From NCBI RefSeq assembly GCF_004798865.1, contig NW_025336010.1, forward strand, positions 634,211 to 698,210: DNA of 64,000 nt. The letters are read 5' to 3'. This document shows positions 35,751 through 48,700 of this stretch, in pieces. Position 1 is the stretch's first letter; each line of letters opens with the position of its first letter. This stretch comes from Varanus komodoensis. Lineage: Eukaryota > Chordata > Lepidosauria > Squamata > Varanidae. The notes under the pieces were generated by a model. It saw only the letters and a program-made list of their open reading frames with translations, was not told the DNA's origin and did no database searches. The position numbers and the translations under genes are program-made.

Positions 35751-37020
35751 CACTGCGGGAAGGACCCTAAGCAGGGCCTCACTGCGCTCTGCTCACTGGG
35801 GCCTCGGCTGCCTCGTGGACAGCCGGCCAGCAGAAGGCTGACCGAGGGGGCTGTGGCACCGTGCCCAGAAGGCCTGCCATTGGGGGGCTCCTTGGGATCC
35901 AGACTTGAGCTTCCAAGGGCAGGCCCCGATGACACCAAGAGGCGCCTGTGTGTACGGTGCCCATTATTTATTTCAGAAGCAGCAACCTCTCTTCTGCTAA
36001 GGACTTGTGTTGTTATATTTTATGGTTTTAATTGCTGCAAAGTGCCCAGAGTGCCTTGGCATAAAAATTAAAGGAAGAAATCAATGGTGGCAGAGGGCAG
36101 GGCAGAAATGGGTAGGCCGCCATTTCCCCTGCCACTCTTTTCCTTCTTCCTTCCTGTCAGGAAAGGGACAGGCTGCTCTTGCCAGAAGCCTGAATGGATC
36201 ACATGCAGAGGTTTCTGAAACTAGGCAGAGCAGTAAACAAGAAATAAGCACCCAAATATGCCACAAAAACGGGTAAAAAACATTGCTATGACATCAGATT
36301 GCTAGCCCTGCTGCTTGACATGTCTGAGCAGACCGCAGCCCCCCCCCACCCGCCCACCTGGAGTAGTGCAATGTGCTCGGTGCGCAGAGCGGCCTGTGCA
36401 CATGCAACAGGGCCAGGGGCAGCCGCCACACTGCCAAGCACAGCCGGTGGCAGGAACGCAAGCGCACTGCTGCCCGGCGCAATGCAGACGGCTGCTCGCA
36501 CCCTCCGAAGCACTGGAAGGCCCTCTTCTCACACAAGTGCAGCCTCGCCTGGAGAGGCTCCTCTCCACCCCGCCACTGGCCGACGACACGCAGGCCCGGG
36601 AGGGACTTTCTGCTCTCATGACCCTTCAAAGCTCCCACAAGACCCTCGAGAGCAAAGAAGCCCCCAGAAAAAGGACTCCTCAGCACCCCTAACATGCAGA
36701 GGAAAGGGGAGCCTGGGAGCTCCCACAGTTTAACCTGCACAAGCTTTGCCCCACGCTCAAAGAGAAAGAAACTGTGGAATGGTAGAGAAGGGAAGCACTC
36801 CTGGTGGAAAGCTACCTCACTAAACACCCGCACCCCCCCACCCTCCCTCCCTCTCACACACACATCTGTCTACCAGCAGACGGGCAGAATGAATGCAAAA
36901 TGACAGCGACAGAAGCTGTCCCACCCCACCCCACCCTGCTCTCATTCTCAGGAGAGCTGGAACAGCTTCCCCACCTGGAATCTTTGCGGGCCTTAGGAAT
37001 TCTGTTGTTTGCAAATATTA
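35751..37020. other. Intron segment without recognised genes
   Basis: A possible LINE or SINE tail lies at about 36000-36080 (ttttatggttttaattgctg region). A C-rich and CT-rich stretch lies at 36828-36868. Overlapping open frames at 36290-36870 on both strands show no domain. Confidence 0.5.
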
Positions 37021-37413
37021 GAAACATAGAAACAGAGCGAGTCAGAAGGGGCCTCCCGGGCCATCTAGTCTGGCCTCCGGCTCCAGCCAGCTCCGCTCAC
37101 GACATGCCCACCATGTGCACGTCCAGCCTATCCTAGAACACCCGCACCGATGGGGCCTCAACCACCTCCCGTGGAAGCCCATTGCACACCCTCGGGGTCC
37201 TGACTGTCAGGAAGTGCTTTCTGGCATCCAAATGGAACCTTGGCTCCCTGAGCTTTGCTCCATTGGAGCGCATCCTGCCTTCCTCTGCAGGGGAGAACAG
37301 GTCTCTACCCTCTCCGTGTGACATCTCCTGACATACCTGTATGTCGCCAACATATCCCCTGAGTCGCCTCTTCTCCAGGCCGAAGAGACCCAGTTTCCTC
37401 AGTCTCGCCTCAG
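37021..37413 (-). mobile_element. CR1 LINE 3' end (copy D), 5'-truncated, antisense
   Basis: The plus strand starts with the inverted CR1 end (gaaacatagaaacagagcg) and continues through the inverse of the CR1 C-terminal coding part (LDARKHFLTVRTPRV-type phrase). About 390 bp remain. Confidence 0.93.
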
Positions 37414-39393
37414 TCTTTAATAAGCAGTCCCTTATTAAAATATTGACTCTGAGAATGACGAAGGCCTACACCTCACACAAGAACAGCGTGGTGCTTGATG
37501 AAAACTGGATTCTTCACAGGCCTCAAGATTCAGCGCCTCCAGCATCCACAGATGTAAACCACTTTTAAAGAGAGATGTAGGCATCCCAAATGTCCCCACT
37601 GCCTTCCAAAGACTGTCTAAATACATCTAAGTTTTTGGGTTCCAGGCCACTTAAAATGAACTGACGGGCGGAAACCCAAGACAGAAATGAACGATCATCC
37701 TAAAGACAAAATCATCCAGCAAGACCTCCACTCAGCCACAAGCACCTTCCCACCACTGTCTTTCGGTGCTCACTCATCTCCTGGCCCACGTAGAGCTGAT
37801 GAGCTCTCCACTGCAGGGTTACCTGGGCCGAGGGCCAAACAGGCCTAGAGCACCTCCAGGTGCCACATTCACATGCCCCCAGGAAAGCAGGGGTCAAGTT
37901 CAAAAACACCCAAGGCAAACACGCACATCCCAGGCAGAACTGGGCATGCTCCTCTGTGGAGACCCATTCAGGCAGTCACCAATCCGCAGGCATCAAGCCA
38001 TGCAAACACGTCCACCAATGTGGGCACAAGCACATAAGGGCTTCTCTGTGAGGCGCACGGCACCTGCTCGTCACTCCAAGCACACTGCACAGAGGACAGG
38101 ACAGGGGGACGTCCTCTAGAGGACGTGGCCAAACAGCAGCAGAGCCAAGCTGCCTTGCGCAGGAGCGTCAGCGTGTGCCCCAGACCTCTGGAAGGCGCCG
38201 GCTTCTGCACAGGCTTGGAGAGCATTTGCTGCTAGGCTGGGGTTCCAACAGCTCCCGTTCCCGGAAACGTCTCCTTGGCCTACGGCAACACGTACTCCAC
38301 TTACATCCTTCTGGATCGCTGCAACACTGTCTATGGGGAACCACCTCTGAAAACTTCAGAATGCCAACCAGCTCCGAATGCTGGGGCCAGACTGTGGGCA
38401 AGCTGGCAGGCAGGTCACCGAGCTCCTTGCTGCAACAGTTTCACCGCCTCTTTCCAGGCACAGTCAGAGTGCTGCTTATGAACTCTCTGACTCGAGCTCC
38501 AGGAACCCACAGGGCTGCTCAAGGTTTCGGCTCTTAAGAGGCTGCCTTTTCCTGAGGCCTCCCCACCAGAGGGGCACCGAGGATGGGCAGGACCTTCAGA
38601 GAGGACTCCCAGGCTGAGCACAGCCCCTGCACTGCCACCTTCCACCGGCAGGCACTCATCTTTAAGGGAAGTGGGCAGCTCTGCTGCTGGAAATGATTGC
38701 TTTTCATTACTGTTCCAATTAATCTTAGCTTTATTATCAGTGGCCAGTTGGCACATCACCTTTGAGCAGGACACAAACCAAATCAAATCATCTCCAGCCA
38801 AAGCGAGTGCCTGCAAGGGGGAGCAGAAACCCTGCGCACAGCGTCGCATGGATGCATTTGGACCAGGCCCCTGTGGAAAGCACGTGGCAGATGGGGGAGG
38901 CCAGATCCCCCCCCCCCGCACCCAGGCCCAGAGCTCTGGCAAGCGGAACCAACCCTCCTTTCCAAGAAAACCAAGAGGCAGCCCCCCCAACCACCCCCCG
39001 TGAGCCAGGCTGGCCGAGGTATGCCGGACACTGGAGTCCAATGCACCCAGCAGGCTGCCAGCTGCGGAAAGCTGCCAGGGGGGCCTACGGGGAAGGGGCA
39101 TCCTCCTCTGCTCCAGAGCAAGAGCGCAACGTGACCGGGTCGGGCTGAAGAGGCCCAGGGCGGTCAGTGGCCCAGCCAGGCACCCTGCGCACCCCTTTCC
39201 TGGCGGGGCAGGCAGCCCCCCATTCTGGTCTCAGCCAGGCTGGCCTCTGCATAGGCCCCCTTCCCAAGAGGACCTGGAACAGACCCCGACCAGCCCACCT
39301 CCACCCTCCTCTCAGGGCAGAGGCCGTTGCACGGGGGCTCAGGAAAGAACGCCCGTTGTATTCCCCCCCAGCCCTCCTGTTCCCAAGAGTCCC
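37414..39393. other. 5' part of BCR intron 1
   Basis: Starts (minus strand) with the exon 1 donor GT at 39395-39394. At about 38270-38480 the plus strand has a degraded L2-like stretch (DRCNTVYGEPPL compared with the L2 DYCNALYGGLPL-type phrase). No further exon seen. Confidence 0.6.
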
Positions 39394-39395
39394 AC

Positions 39396-40869
39396 CTGAG
39401 TCACCATGGAAGCAGCTGTCCGGGCTGGGCCGGGGCGCAGGCAGGTCACTCTCGCAGGCCCAGATCTTGGGGATCCCCGCCACAGCAACCTCGGGCGCCC
39501 CGACCTGCTGCTGCTGCCGCCGCCGCTGTTGCGACTGGGGCGTCGGGGGGCTGCTGCCACTGTCGAAGGACTGCTGCGAGGGGGAGCGGCTCTTGGCCCG
39601 GTAGAGGCGGCAGGTGGACGTGGGGCTGGGCGACACGTGGCTGGACTGGCCCGACGAAAAGTCCTCCTCGCTCGACGTGAGATTCTCGTTAGAGCTGCAG
39701 TCCGGCGTGTACCCGCCGCCGCCGCCGTCCTCGAAGCTGCCGGCGGGCGGAGAGTAGGAGCAGCGCGGCCACGTGAGGCTGGTCTCGGCGGCGCCCTGGC
39801 GCAGGAGCGCGGCGCCCCTGCCGCCCCCGGGGGGGTCTCCCTCAACCGGAACGGCCGCGCGCGCGGCCGCGCCGCCCCCGAGGGCGCCCTGGCAGGGCGG
39901 GGAGTCCGGCGGCCCCGGCCAGGCGTCGGGCGGCGGCAGCGGCAGCAGGTGCTCCCGGAGGAAGCGCGCGTTCAGCTCGGCGTCCTCATAGTCGGCGTCG
40001 CCCTCGGCCGAGCGGCCCCGCGGCGGCGCGGGCAGCCGCCTGCGCGCCTCCAGCTGCATGGCCTGGCTGCCCAGCGAGCTGATGTGCCGCGGCACCTCCT
40101 TGTCGTTGACCTTCACCAGCCCCTTCTCATGGTGGTACTCCAGGTTGGCGTACAGCGGCTTCTCCGCGGCGGCCTGGGGCGGCGCGGGCCTCCTCGCGCG
40201 CTCGAAGCCGGAGCGCGGCGCCGCCCCGCCGCCCCGCTCCTGGCGCGCCAGGTCGCGGGCGCCCTCCTTCTCCGCGCCGGCGCTCAGGAGGCGGCGACGG
40301 CGGCCGCTGCTGCCCCCGCCGCCACCGGCCCCGGGGCCCTGGCGGGCCTTGGCCGAGGAGCCCAGCCCCGCTTCCCTCGGCAGCCTCTCGTCCGCCGCCG
40401 CGAGCGTGCCGCGCTCCTGCTCGCCGCCGCCGTCGCCGAGCGCGGGGTGATCGGCTTCCGAGCAGTCGCCGTGCGCCGAGAGCTTGCGCAGGGCCGGCGG
40501 CCGGGGGCGCGGGGGCTTGTCGCTCGGCGGCGGCCTGGCGTGTGCGGGAGGCTCGGCGGCCGCCTCCTCGCTGTCGCCGCGGTCGTGGTCCTCGCCCCCG
40601 CCCGCCTGGTCGTCGGGGGCGCCGCGCGAAGCGCGCTCGAAGCCCCAGCGCTGCCGGTCGTAGCTCTTCCTCTCCTTCGCCAGCAGCGTCTGCAGGTAGA
40701 TCATGCGGAAGCGCTCCTTGTTCACCTCCAGCTCGAGGCTGCGGATGGACGCCTTGCAGCACTCCAGCTCCGCCTCGATGTCGCTCACGGAGCGCAGCGC
40801 CATCTGGGGCGGCTCCGAGTCGGCGAACTGGGCGCGCCACGCCTCGGCGAAGCCCACCGGGTCCACCAT
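39396..40869 (-). CDS. BCR: BCR (breakpoint cluster region protein), first coding exon
   Basis: BCR is a cytoplasmic multidomain regulator of Rho-family GTPases; later exons, outside this window, encode DH-PH, C2 and RhoGAP domains. This exon encodes residues 1-491 plus one base. The start ATG is at 40869-40867 with G at -3 and +4. Residues 1-83 match the human oligomerisation coiled coil (MVDPVGFAEAW; KERFRMIYLQTLLAKERKSY). Residues 238-259 keep the GRB2-binding tyrosine in an YxN context (AEKPLYANLEYHHEKG, Tyr240, equivalent to human Tyr177). Residues 291-304 (DADYEDAELNARFL) and 386-418 (GYTPDCSSNENLTSSEEDF) are also conserved. The donor is CAG|GTGGG, leaving phase 1 as in human. Human exon 1 encodes 426 residues; the extra 65 lie mainly in Gly-, Ala-, Pro- and Arg-rich stretches (84-235, 305-360). 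The frame remains open below the donor, but similarity stops there. Confidence 0.96.
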
Positions 40870-42450
40870 GGCCGCGGCCGCCCTCCCCCCCGCACGGCCG
40901 TGCTGGAGGCGGATCAGGACGGCGTGCCCAGGCGGCAGCGCGCGCCGCTCAGCCGCGGGTTACGAGCAGGGCCCTCCGTGGCGGCCCCAAGCAGCGCCCC
41001 CTGGCCCGGCTGCCTCGCCCCGCTGCCCATGGCCGGGCGCGAGCTGGAGCCGCCCCCTTCTCGTTGCGGCGGCAGGAGGAGGAGGAGAGGAGGAGGAGGA
41101 AGGCGGCCCAGAACAAAGAGGTGGCCGGCAAGGAAGCGAGGCGAGTGCGCCGGCCGGCCCGCTCCTGCCGCCTGCGCCCCGCCGCTCGCTTCGCCGGCCC
41201 CCGACAGCTCGGCTGAGGCGGCCCGGTTAGCCAATGCTGCCGGCGGCGCTTGCCGGCTCAAGACGCTGCTCCGGCTCCGTTACGCTGCGCCGCGGCTGCC
41301 CATCGCTGGCTGGCCCCGCGCTCTCCCCAGGGCGGTGCACGAACGGGGAGGAGAAAGGGCGGAGCGGCCTCCGGGGCGGGCCCACTGAGGGCGGCGGCGG
41401 CGGCGGCGGGTGCCCGGCTTGGCCGACTGCCCTAACGCCGGAAGGACCGTACCTGGGCGGCGCGTGCGCCTGTGAGGCTCCGTCGCGCTCTGCGCCGGCG
41501 CCGCCCTTTCGCCTGAGACGGGCCTGGTGCGGGAGAGCCGCGCGGCCGCCGCCTCACTCGGCCGGATCCGTCGCGGGCGCTTCGTCCGCGTAAGCGGCGC
41601 GGGCCGCGGCGCTCGCTGCCTGGCCCCGGGAGGGACCGGCCTCTCGGCTGCCGGTGAGCCCGCGCGCCCGCTGCTGCCCTTGCTCGCCGGAGCGCGCCGG
41701 CCTGCGTTCACGCGACCCGGAGGCTTTTCCGAACTTGGCCACGCAGCGCGGCGGCCCGGAGCCCTTCCTCTGCGGAAACCCCGCGAGCGGCCCGGCCGTC
41801 CATTGGCGCCCGCCGCGCTCCCGGTGCTCTGCCCTTCGACCCTGGCCAGACTGCCAGGGCGCTGCTAAACGAAGCAGCCGGGGAATCGGCCCAGGAAGCC
41901 CGCTGCAGGATCGGAGGGCTTGGGTGCGGATCCCGCTCGGCTCGAAGCCTCCGGGAGCGTCGTGGTAACACGTGGTGAAAGGAGAACCGCGCGCGCCGCT
42001 TCGCCCCCGGCACACCGGCCGCCCTCCCTCGCGCCGGGCTCTGCGCCGCCGAGCGGCGAGGGGTCTCCGGCAGCCTCAGCACGGGGCGCCCCCTCCTGCT
42101 GGCGGGTGGGCGGGGAGGCGTGATCCGACGCATCTGCTGGGGCGTTGGGCAGCCCCCCGAGCACGGCCAGCCCCTGGAAGGCGCCGCGGGGGACCAGCCC
42201 GGCCCCTGTCCGAGCATCTGAGCGGAGGAAGTGCTCGGCGGGCCGCGCGCCCAGGACACGCGCCGCGGCGCAGGCAGGGGCGAGTTCGCGGAGGAGCGGC
42301 CGGGCTGGACCAGCCGAGGCCCCGTGGTCCGTTCGCACCGTGGCAGAGCTGCTGCCCGCAGGGTGCCCTGGCAGGAGCCCCACCTGCCCCACCGCGGCCT
42401 TCGGAGCGGGCGACACCGTGGCCGCTGAGGGAGGGAGCACAAAGCCCTTC
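39400..42450. promoter_or_regulatory. CpG island covering BCR exon 1, 5' UTR and promoter
   Basis: Very high GC with dense CG dinucleotides runs from within exon 1 to about 1.6 kb upstream of the start codon. A CpG island at the BCR 5' end is known in mammals. The transcription start cannot be fixed from sequence; it should lie between 40870 and about 41900. No convincing TATA box was seen. Long open frames on the plus strand here are composition artefacts. Confidence 0.85.
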
Positions 42451-42664
42451 TCCCGGAATGTGACCAGCCCCCCTTAGAGGCATCTGGATCGGTGGCCACC
42501 GCTGTTCCCAGCGGCAGAATTGCAGTGCCTGCGGAGGAGTCCTCTTTTATCTGTCCTGACTCTTGCCTTGCAAAGCTTCATGCGATGACCCCACCGGGTG
42601 GAGTATTCTCCACACCACCACGTAACTCCTTACGGCGCTCTCACCTGCCTTTTTCTAAACATCC

Positions 42665-43400
42665 CTGTCACAGCTGTTCCTCACAGGTGAGGTGCAACCC
42701 CCTGAGCATTTCGATTGTCCTCCTCTGCACTTGTCCTAAGCCAATTGGCCGTTTTCAAGTCAGGCAAACACAACTGCACACACTGTGCTAAGTGCAGCCA
42801 CAATTTGTATGCAGGGAGTGTGACCTTGGCAGTTCTATTTTCAGTTCCCTTCCTAATAGCGTCTAACGCAGAGTTTGCCTTTTTCACGGAGGCTGTGCAC
42901 TGGGTTGCTCTCCACAACACCCAAGGGAGCCTCAGCTATGGGGGGGGGGAATCAAAAAAATAAACAAACTCGAAAGTGGGCGTCTTTCCCTCTGCACGCA
43001 TTGCCTTGCATGGGCCACCTGATGCCCTTCCTCCTGGCTGAGATCTCGTCGGGGCTCTTCACAATCCCTTTTGATTTAAACCTTCCTAAACAGCTTGGTG
43101 TCATCAGCAAACTTTCCCACTTCACTTCTTGCTCTTAATTCCTTATCATTTACGTACAGGTTGAAAGTCTCTGCTGCAAGACCTCGCCAGTTGCACCTCT
43201 CAGTTGGCATTCCTGCTCTTGCTTCCTGTTCGTTAACCAGTTGGTGGTGCATAAGAGCCCCTGCTTATTCCAGACTCCCAGTTTGCTCCAGAGCCTTTGG
43301 TGAGGGGCTCTGTCAAAAGCCTTTTGGAAGTCCAGGCAAACAATGTCTCCTGGATCGCCCATCCACATGCTGGTGGCCACCCTCAACTCCAGCAGGTTAG
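42665..43400 (-). mobile_element. Old CR1-type LINE fragment, antisense
   Basis: On the minus strand, 43386-43150 resembles CR1 reverse transcriptase (GDIVCLDFQKAFDRAPHQRL). 42920-42681 resembles the later CR1 coding region, much decayed. It predates the young copies nearby by its divergence. Confidence 0.75.
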
Positions 43401-43613
43401 AGACAGGTGCCCATCAGGGGGGGTGCAGCAGGAAGGGCAGGTGGGTGGGGCCACTGGTGGGAGTAGCTGGCACTGGTGCTTGGCCCCCTCTGGGCATGTA
43501 TGCACCAGCCTGAAGCAAGCGGAGGGTGAGTCACACCTCTTGTTGAGGGGCTAACGGGAGCCCATGAGGGCATTCAGTGCATGCCTCCTCTTGCTGGGGG
43601 ACCGAGGCCTGGA

Positions 43614-43844
43614 ACCAGTGTGGCGAAGTGGTTAAGAGCTGGGACTGGGACTCGGACGACCTGGGTTCTAGTCCCCGCTCGGCCATGGAGCCCACTGGGT
43701 GACTTTGGGCCAGTCGCAGACTCTCAGCCCAACCTACCTCACAGGGTTGTTGTTGTGGGGATAAGATGGAGGAGGAGAATGATGTGAGCTGCCTTGAGCC
43801 CTTTGTAGGAAAAAGGCAGGATATAAATCGAATAAATAAATAAA
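43614..43844 (+). mobile_element. tRNA-derived SINE (Sauria type), near full length
   Basis: Head accagtgtggcgaagtgg with a polymerase III A box (tggcgaagtgg), B box (gggttctagtcc), body with gtgactttgggccagtcgc and cctacctcacagggttgttg, and a tail ctttgtaggaaaaaggcagg followed by (aata)n. This layout is characteristic of squamate Sauria SINEs and supports the host assignment. Confidence 0.9.
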
Positions 43845-44384
43845 CCATTTAGTGGGTCTAGCTGCTGGCTTCTGGGACCCCACACACCTGGAGTTGACCT
43901 GGCTTTCTGGACTGAGTTCATCCAGCCATCTGCCTGCGTGTTAATGAGACCCTCCCCATGAAAGGGAAGGTCCTCAATGTGGGGCCGCTTCTCCTGGGGG
44001 AGGTTGGCTGAACAGAGCCGGGCATGTCTGGGAATGGCCACAGTGCCCGCCATGGCCTTCCTGCCGCAGTCCAAGTGGAGCCACGGCGATCCGGTGCTGG
44101 GCAAGTCTGGATGCCTCGGTCTGGAGGAGGCAGACACATCCTGAAGTCACCCAGCAAGTTCTCACACGTGGTGCTGATTTTGTCCCGTGGAGCAAACAGA
44201 ATCGGGCCATGACGGTTTGGCAGTTTGAGACTTTCCATTCCAGGGATGAGGTGGTGCGCAACCGCCTTGCCAAGCCGTCCAGTCAGCCCCTGCGACTGCC
44301 CAGTGCTGAGGGCGCCTGCTGTGATGCTCCCTGCACTGACGTGGGAATCCTGGAGTTGGGCTTTGGGTGCCGGAATGGAAATGG

Positions 44385-45778
44385 GACACAGAAACAGAGG
44401 AGCCAGAAGAGGCCTCCTGGGCTGTCTAGTCTGACCCCCGGCTCCAGCCGGCTCCACCCATGACATGCCCACCATGTGCACGTCCCGCCTATCCTTGGAA
44501 CACCCTCACCAATGGGGCCTCAACCACCTCCCGGGGAAGCCCATGCCAAACCCTACCGGTTCAAACTGTCAGGAAGTACTTCCTGGCATCCAAAGTGAAC
44601 TGTGGTTCCTTGAGCTTTGCTCCGTTGGAGCGCACCCTGACCTCCTCTGCAGGGGAGAACAGGTCTACCCACCTCCAGTGACATCTACCTACATACCTGT
44701 ATGTCGCCCTCTCACATACCTCCGTATGTTGCCAACAGGTCCCCTCTGAGCCTCCTCTTCTCCAGGCTGAAGAGACCCAGTTCCCTCGGTCTCGCCTCAT
44801 ACGGCATCCCCTGCAAACCGGCCACCAATCTTGTGGCCCTGTGCTGCACTGACTCTAACCTGGCTATATCCCTCCTGTAATGAGGGGCCCAAAACTGAGC
44901 ACAAAACTCCAGTTGCGGGCGCACCGGTGTCATATAGAGTGGTAGTAATGCCTCTCGATCTAGAAGCCACACTTCTGGCTATGCAACCAAGGGTGGCTTT
45001 CGCCCTCTTGACCACCACATCACACTGCTGACTCATGTTTAGCCTGCAGTCTACCAGCACCCCGAGGTCCCTTTCACAAGTGCTGCTCTCCAGCCACTTG
45101 TCCCCTATCTTGTATGTATGACCATTCCTATGCCCCAAGTGCAAGACCTTGCACATATTTGCACTGAATGCAATCTTCTTGTCCCCCACCTACTTCCATA
45201 GTCTGTCCAGATCCTTTTGGATGTGGAGTACCTGCTCCTCAGTTGTGGCCACTGCTCCAGTTTTAGTATTTTCTGCGAATTTGATCAGCAGACTGGTCAC
45301 CCCTTCTTCCATGTCATTGATGAAAAGATTAAACAGGATCAGCCCCAGGACAGAGCCCTGGGGGACCCCGCTTGTCACTGGCCGCCATCCCTATGATTCC
45401 CCACTAATGATTACCCTCTGCTTTCGGTCAGTCAACCATGCCCTAATGCACCAGACAGTGCTTTGGTGTATCCCAAAACTCCTCAGTTTCTCCACCAGGA
45501 TATCATGGGGCACTTTGTCAAAGGCCTTGCTGAAATCCAGGTAAACCACATCCACTGCATCCCCTCCATCTAGCCATCTCGAAACCTTATCATAGAATTC
45601 CACAAGGTTCGTCTGGCAGGACCTGTTTTTGTGAAAACCGTGTTGCGTGGCCGCCAGCCTCCCTTCCCTATCTAGGGACTCCAGAGAGTTTCCTATTATG
45701 AGCCTTTCCATTGTCTTTCCTAGAATTGACATCAGGATAACCGGTCTGTAATTCCCCATGTCGCTCTACTACCCTTTT
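44385..45778 (-). mobile_element. CR1 LINE (copy E), 5'-truncated, antisense
   Basis: On the minus strand it begins in the RT (MGNYRPVILMSILGKTMERL, 45759-45700), carries VYLDFSKAFDKVPHD (about 45555-45511), a FAEN motif where other copies have the catalytic FADD box (about 45281), the DLGVLVDCRLNMSQQ stretch, and the 3' end near 44385. The altered catalytic box and frame breaks make it inactive. Confidence 0.92.
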
Positions 45779-48700
45779 CGAAAACTGAAAGGGATAGGAA
45801 GAATCCACAGCTCCCAGGATGCTGCCGCCAGCCATGCCATCCAAGCCATGCTGTGGAGCCACGGGCAGCGCGGAGTGGGGCACAAGCCAAGGATTTGCCT
45901 CTGACCCCCAATAGCAGGATGGCAGAGACCTTCCTTCCTGCTCACACTGGCTGCCAATGCCCCATGTGGCAGGAAGACTTCCACAAGAGAAACCAGCAGG
46001 AATTCTCTCTTGAAGAAGAGTTCCCTTATTCAACACACACAAGTAAAACCCTAGGAATGAGGCGTTTAAATCTGTTCAAGAAATTACAAACAAATGAGAG
46101 GGTGGGGTGGTGATTATCCAGCCAATTTTTCCAGTCATTCCATGCAGTCACCAAGGCATTTATCAGCGACACCGTGAGTTGCATTCAAAGGCCCGTGTGT
46201 GTTCCAGCTCGAAGTATGATGGTTTTAAATGCATTTTTAGTCTCACATTTTAAACAAGGGAAGGACTTCTTCACGCAGCACATAGTTCAGCTGCAGGCTC
46301 CGCTGCCACGGGAAATGGTGCTGGCCGCCAGTCTGGACGGCCTCAGAACGGGACCGGACGGACTCGCGAGGGAGGGAGGAGGCCATCCGGGGCGGGCAGC
46401 CTTGCGGGCTCGGTGCTTCCTCCCTGCCCAGAGGCGGCCTCCTGCGGCACCCGTTGCGCGGCCTCGCACCGTCCTGCCGGAGGGGTCCTGTGGGCAGCGG
46501 GTCCGCCACCGTGCGCACGGACCGCCGGCCTGATCCGGCCTGGCTGCCCTCATGTTCTCGGGGACTTTTAAAATCAGGTATTCATGAAGCTGCTACAAAG
46601 AATACTGATAGGACAGGGCTTTTGCAGAGGCAATAGAACATTCATGGTACTGAACAGAATAATTTTCTTCTATTACTCTGGGAGGAAGAGAAAAAAGAAT
46701 CCCTTCAGAGCCACGTAATGTGCATTGTTGGGGGTCCCAGTACAAAGCTCCAAATCTTACCAGGATGTGAGAGCTGCCCAGCCGGACTTGAGTAAGGTCA
46801 GGGAGCCTCTGCTCAGCTGCCCCAGGTCCTCCGTGGCCAGCCTTCGGACGCTGAGGGAAGTGCGCAAGGCGAGTGTGCACGAGTTTGAGGCCCGCCCTCG
46901 CACACCTCACCCGCCTCGCCGGAGGTGACTCTGCCCAGCTGCAAGCAGGTCCCATGTCAGGAGCACACGAAAGTGCTCCAGCTGTGCATTCGCTCCGCAG
47001 GAAACAAACCGCTTGCCTGAGGAGCTCCAGCACACAAGAACCCAGGCATGTGGCAGCATCCATCCAAGTAATGCCAGACAGCACTGCACTGAGGCAGAAA
47101 GAACACACATCACTAGTGCAACCTGTTTTTAAATCCCTGTTTGGTGAGAAGAGCAGGATACCATTTTTTAAGTTAGCTGCTTTAAAACAGGAGCAGAGAA
47201 GGCCGGGGAGCTTTTGCTACACGCTCCTGAGGGAGCCATCTGATGGTTGTTCAGGATTTGAGCAGCAAACATTTGTTTTTCTATTTACAAATCCAACAAT
47301 GCCCCGAGAGCCTTTGCCAGGAAGGTGGCATGGAAAGCAATGCATGGAATAACAACTCCAATAGAATTGAATTGAATTAGCATATAACAAACTAAGATAT
47401 TTTCTTGAATATTTTACAGGACAAGGTCAAGTCAGAAGATGTAGCCATTCACAGATGAATTAATTTCATTCAGTTGAGTCCTCTGTGATGGCCCTTCGAT
47501 TATTTCAATGGGGCTCTCGCAATCCTTGCCCTCGTCCGCCCCATCTTCTCTTCCCCAGGATGCACACACTTCAGCATTCTCCTAGGACAGGGATGGTGAA
47601 CCTTTTAGAGACTGAGTGCCCAAACTGCAACCCAAAACCCACTGATTTACTGCAAAGTGCCAATACTGCAATAAAACCTGAATACTGGGGTTTTAGTTTA
47701 GAAAAAACAACTCACAGCCAGTCCAAGCAAGTATATATATATATCCTTGGCAGTGCACTGACTGGCCATGCGAAAGCTCGGATGAATCGTGGCCGAGTCG
47801 TGGCTTGTGACGTCATCGCCTGGCGCCACCACTTCGAGCATGCGCGTGGCCCCTATGTGCGCTGTTATCCGACGCTCGGCTGCTGGGGCGATGCCGGGGC
47901 GACGGATCACAGCACCAGCCAGCCATCCTTGTTGGGAGGGGGAAAGGGTCACTCGACCGATGTTCTCAACAGTAGCCACTGTGTTTCAGGCAGCCGGTGT
48001 GTGGAGCTGAAAGTCCCATGACTCCTGAGGGGTGATGGGAGCTACAGTCTAACCCATGTCGGGATGGCTAAACTGCCGAGCACCCAGCGTGCACCGATGC
48101 TGTGCAGAAAAGCCCCTTCTTCTCCCTCTTGGCCCCGTGAGCTCTTTGGAGAGCTGTCTCCCTCCTGCCGCCGCCTGTCTCTGGCCTGCACAGAGAGCCA
48201 GCACGCCCAGTTTCCAAGAACGCTGCAGGCTGCATCTTGTGCAAACTAACCTGGACGGACTCTGCCGTTAGCTTCCTTTCGGAGGACAGTAGGAATCTCA
48301 ATCTGTGGCCCATGCTGAAACTTCGGGAGGAGCTGGCCTGTCCCCGTGAGCCCCAGGCACACGGCTGGGCCTGCCGGGCCACTGAGCAAGGGCAAGGGCA
48401 GCCTCCGGAGAGCTGTTCCTGCCCTCCGGAAGCGCCTGCGGAGGAAGATCTGCACTGACTTCCTCCAGATGAAGCGGCCTAGAAAGGCTCGCCTGCACCC
48501 CGCCTGCTCCACCTCTGCTCACACCCACATGCCCCCGTCTCCTTCCAGAGGGAGCGGCTGCTGTTCCTGGCGACCAGAGTAACGTGTAGAGTAGGGGAGA
48601 GTTCGGCAGAGGAAAGCTGAGGGATCCCCGCAGCAGCCTTCTGATAGGCACCCACCCTGGTGCCTATCAGATGGGCCAGACTGCAACTCCCATCATTCCA

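Noticed and set aside
39085-39395. Continuation of the BCR open frame below the exon 1 donor
   Set aside because: Similarity to BCR ends at the CAG|GTGGG donor, which also matches the human exon phase. The remainder is intron that happens to stay open.
1-39395. BCR exon 2 or later exons
   Set aside because: No minus-strand segment matching the DH-domain start or other conserved BCR exons was seen, consistent with a long first intron that runs past base 1.
39406-41388. A 660-codon open frame on the plus strand opposite BCR exon 1
   Set aside because: It is antisense to a conserved coding exon in extreme GC content, where stop codons are rare on all frames. Its product is Arg/Ala/Gly-rich with no domain.
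43614-43700. Possible tRNA gene from A-box and B-box sequences
   Set aside because: The flanking body and (aata)n tail show a SINE; there is no cloverleaf with a matching acceptor stem. The same applies to 27043-27275.
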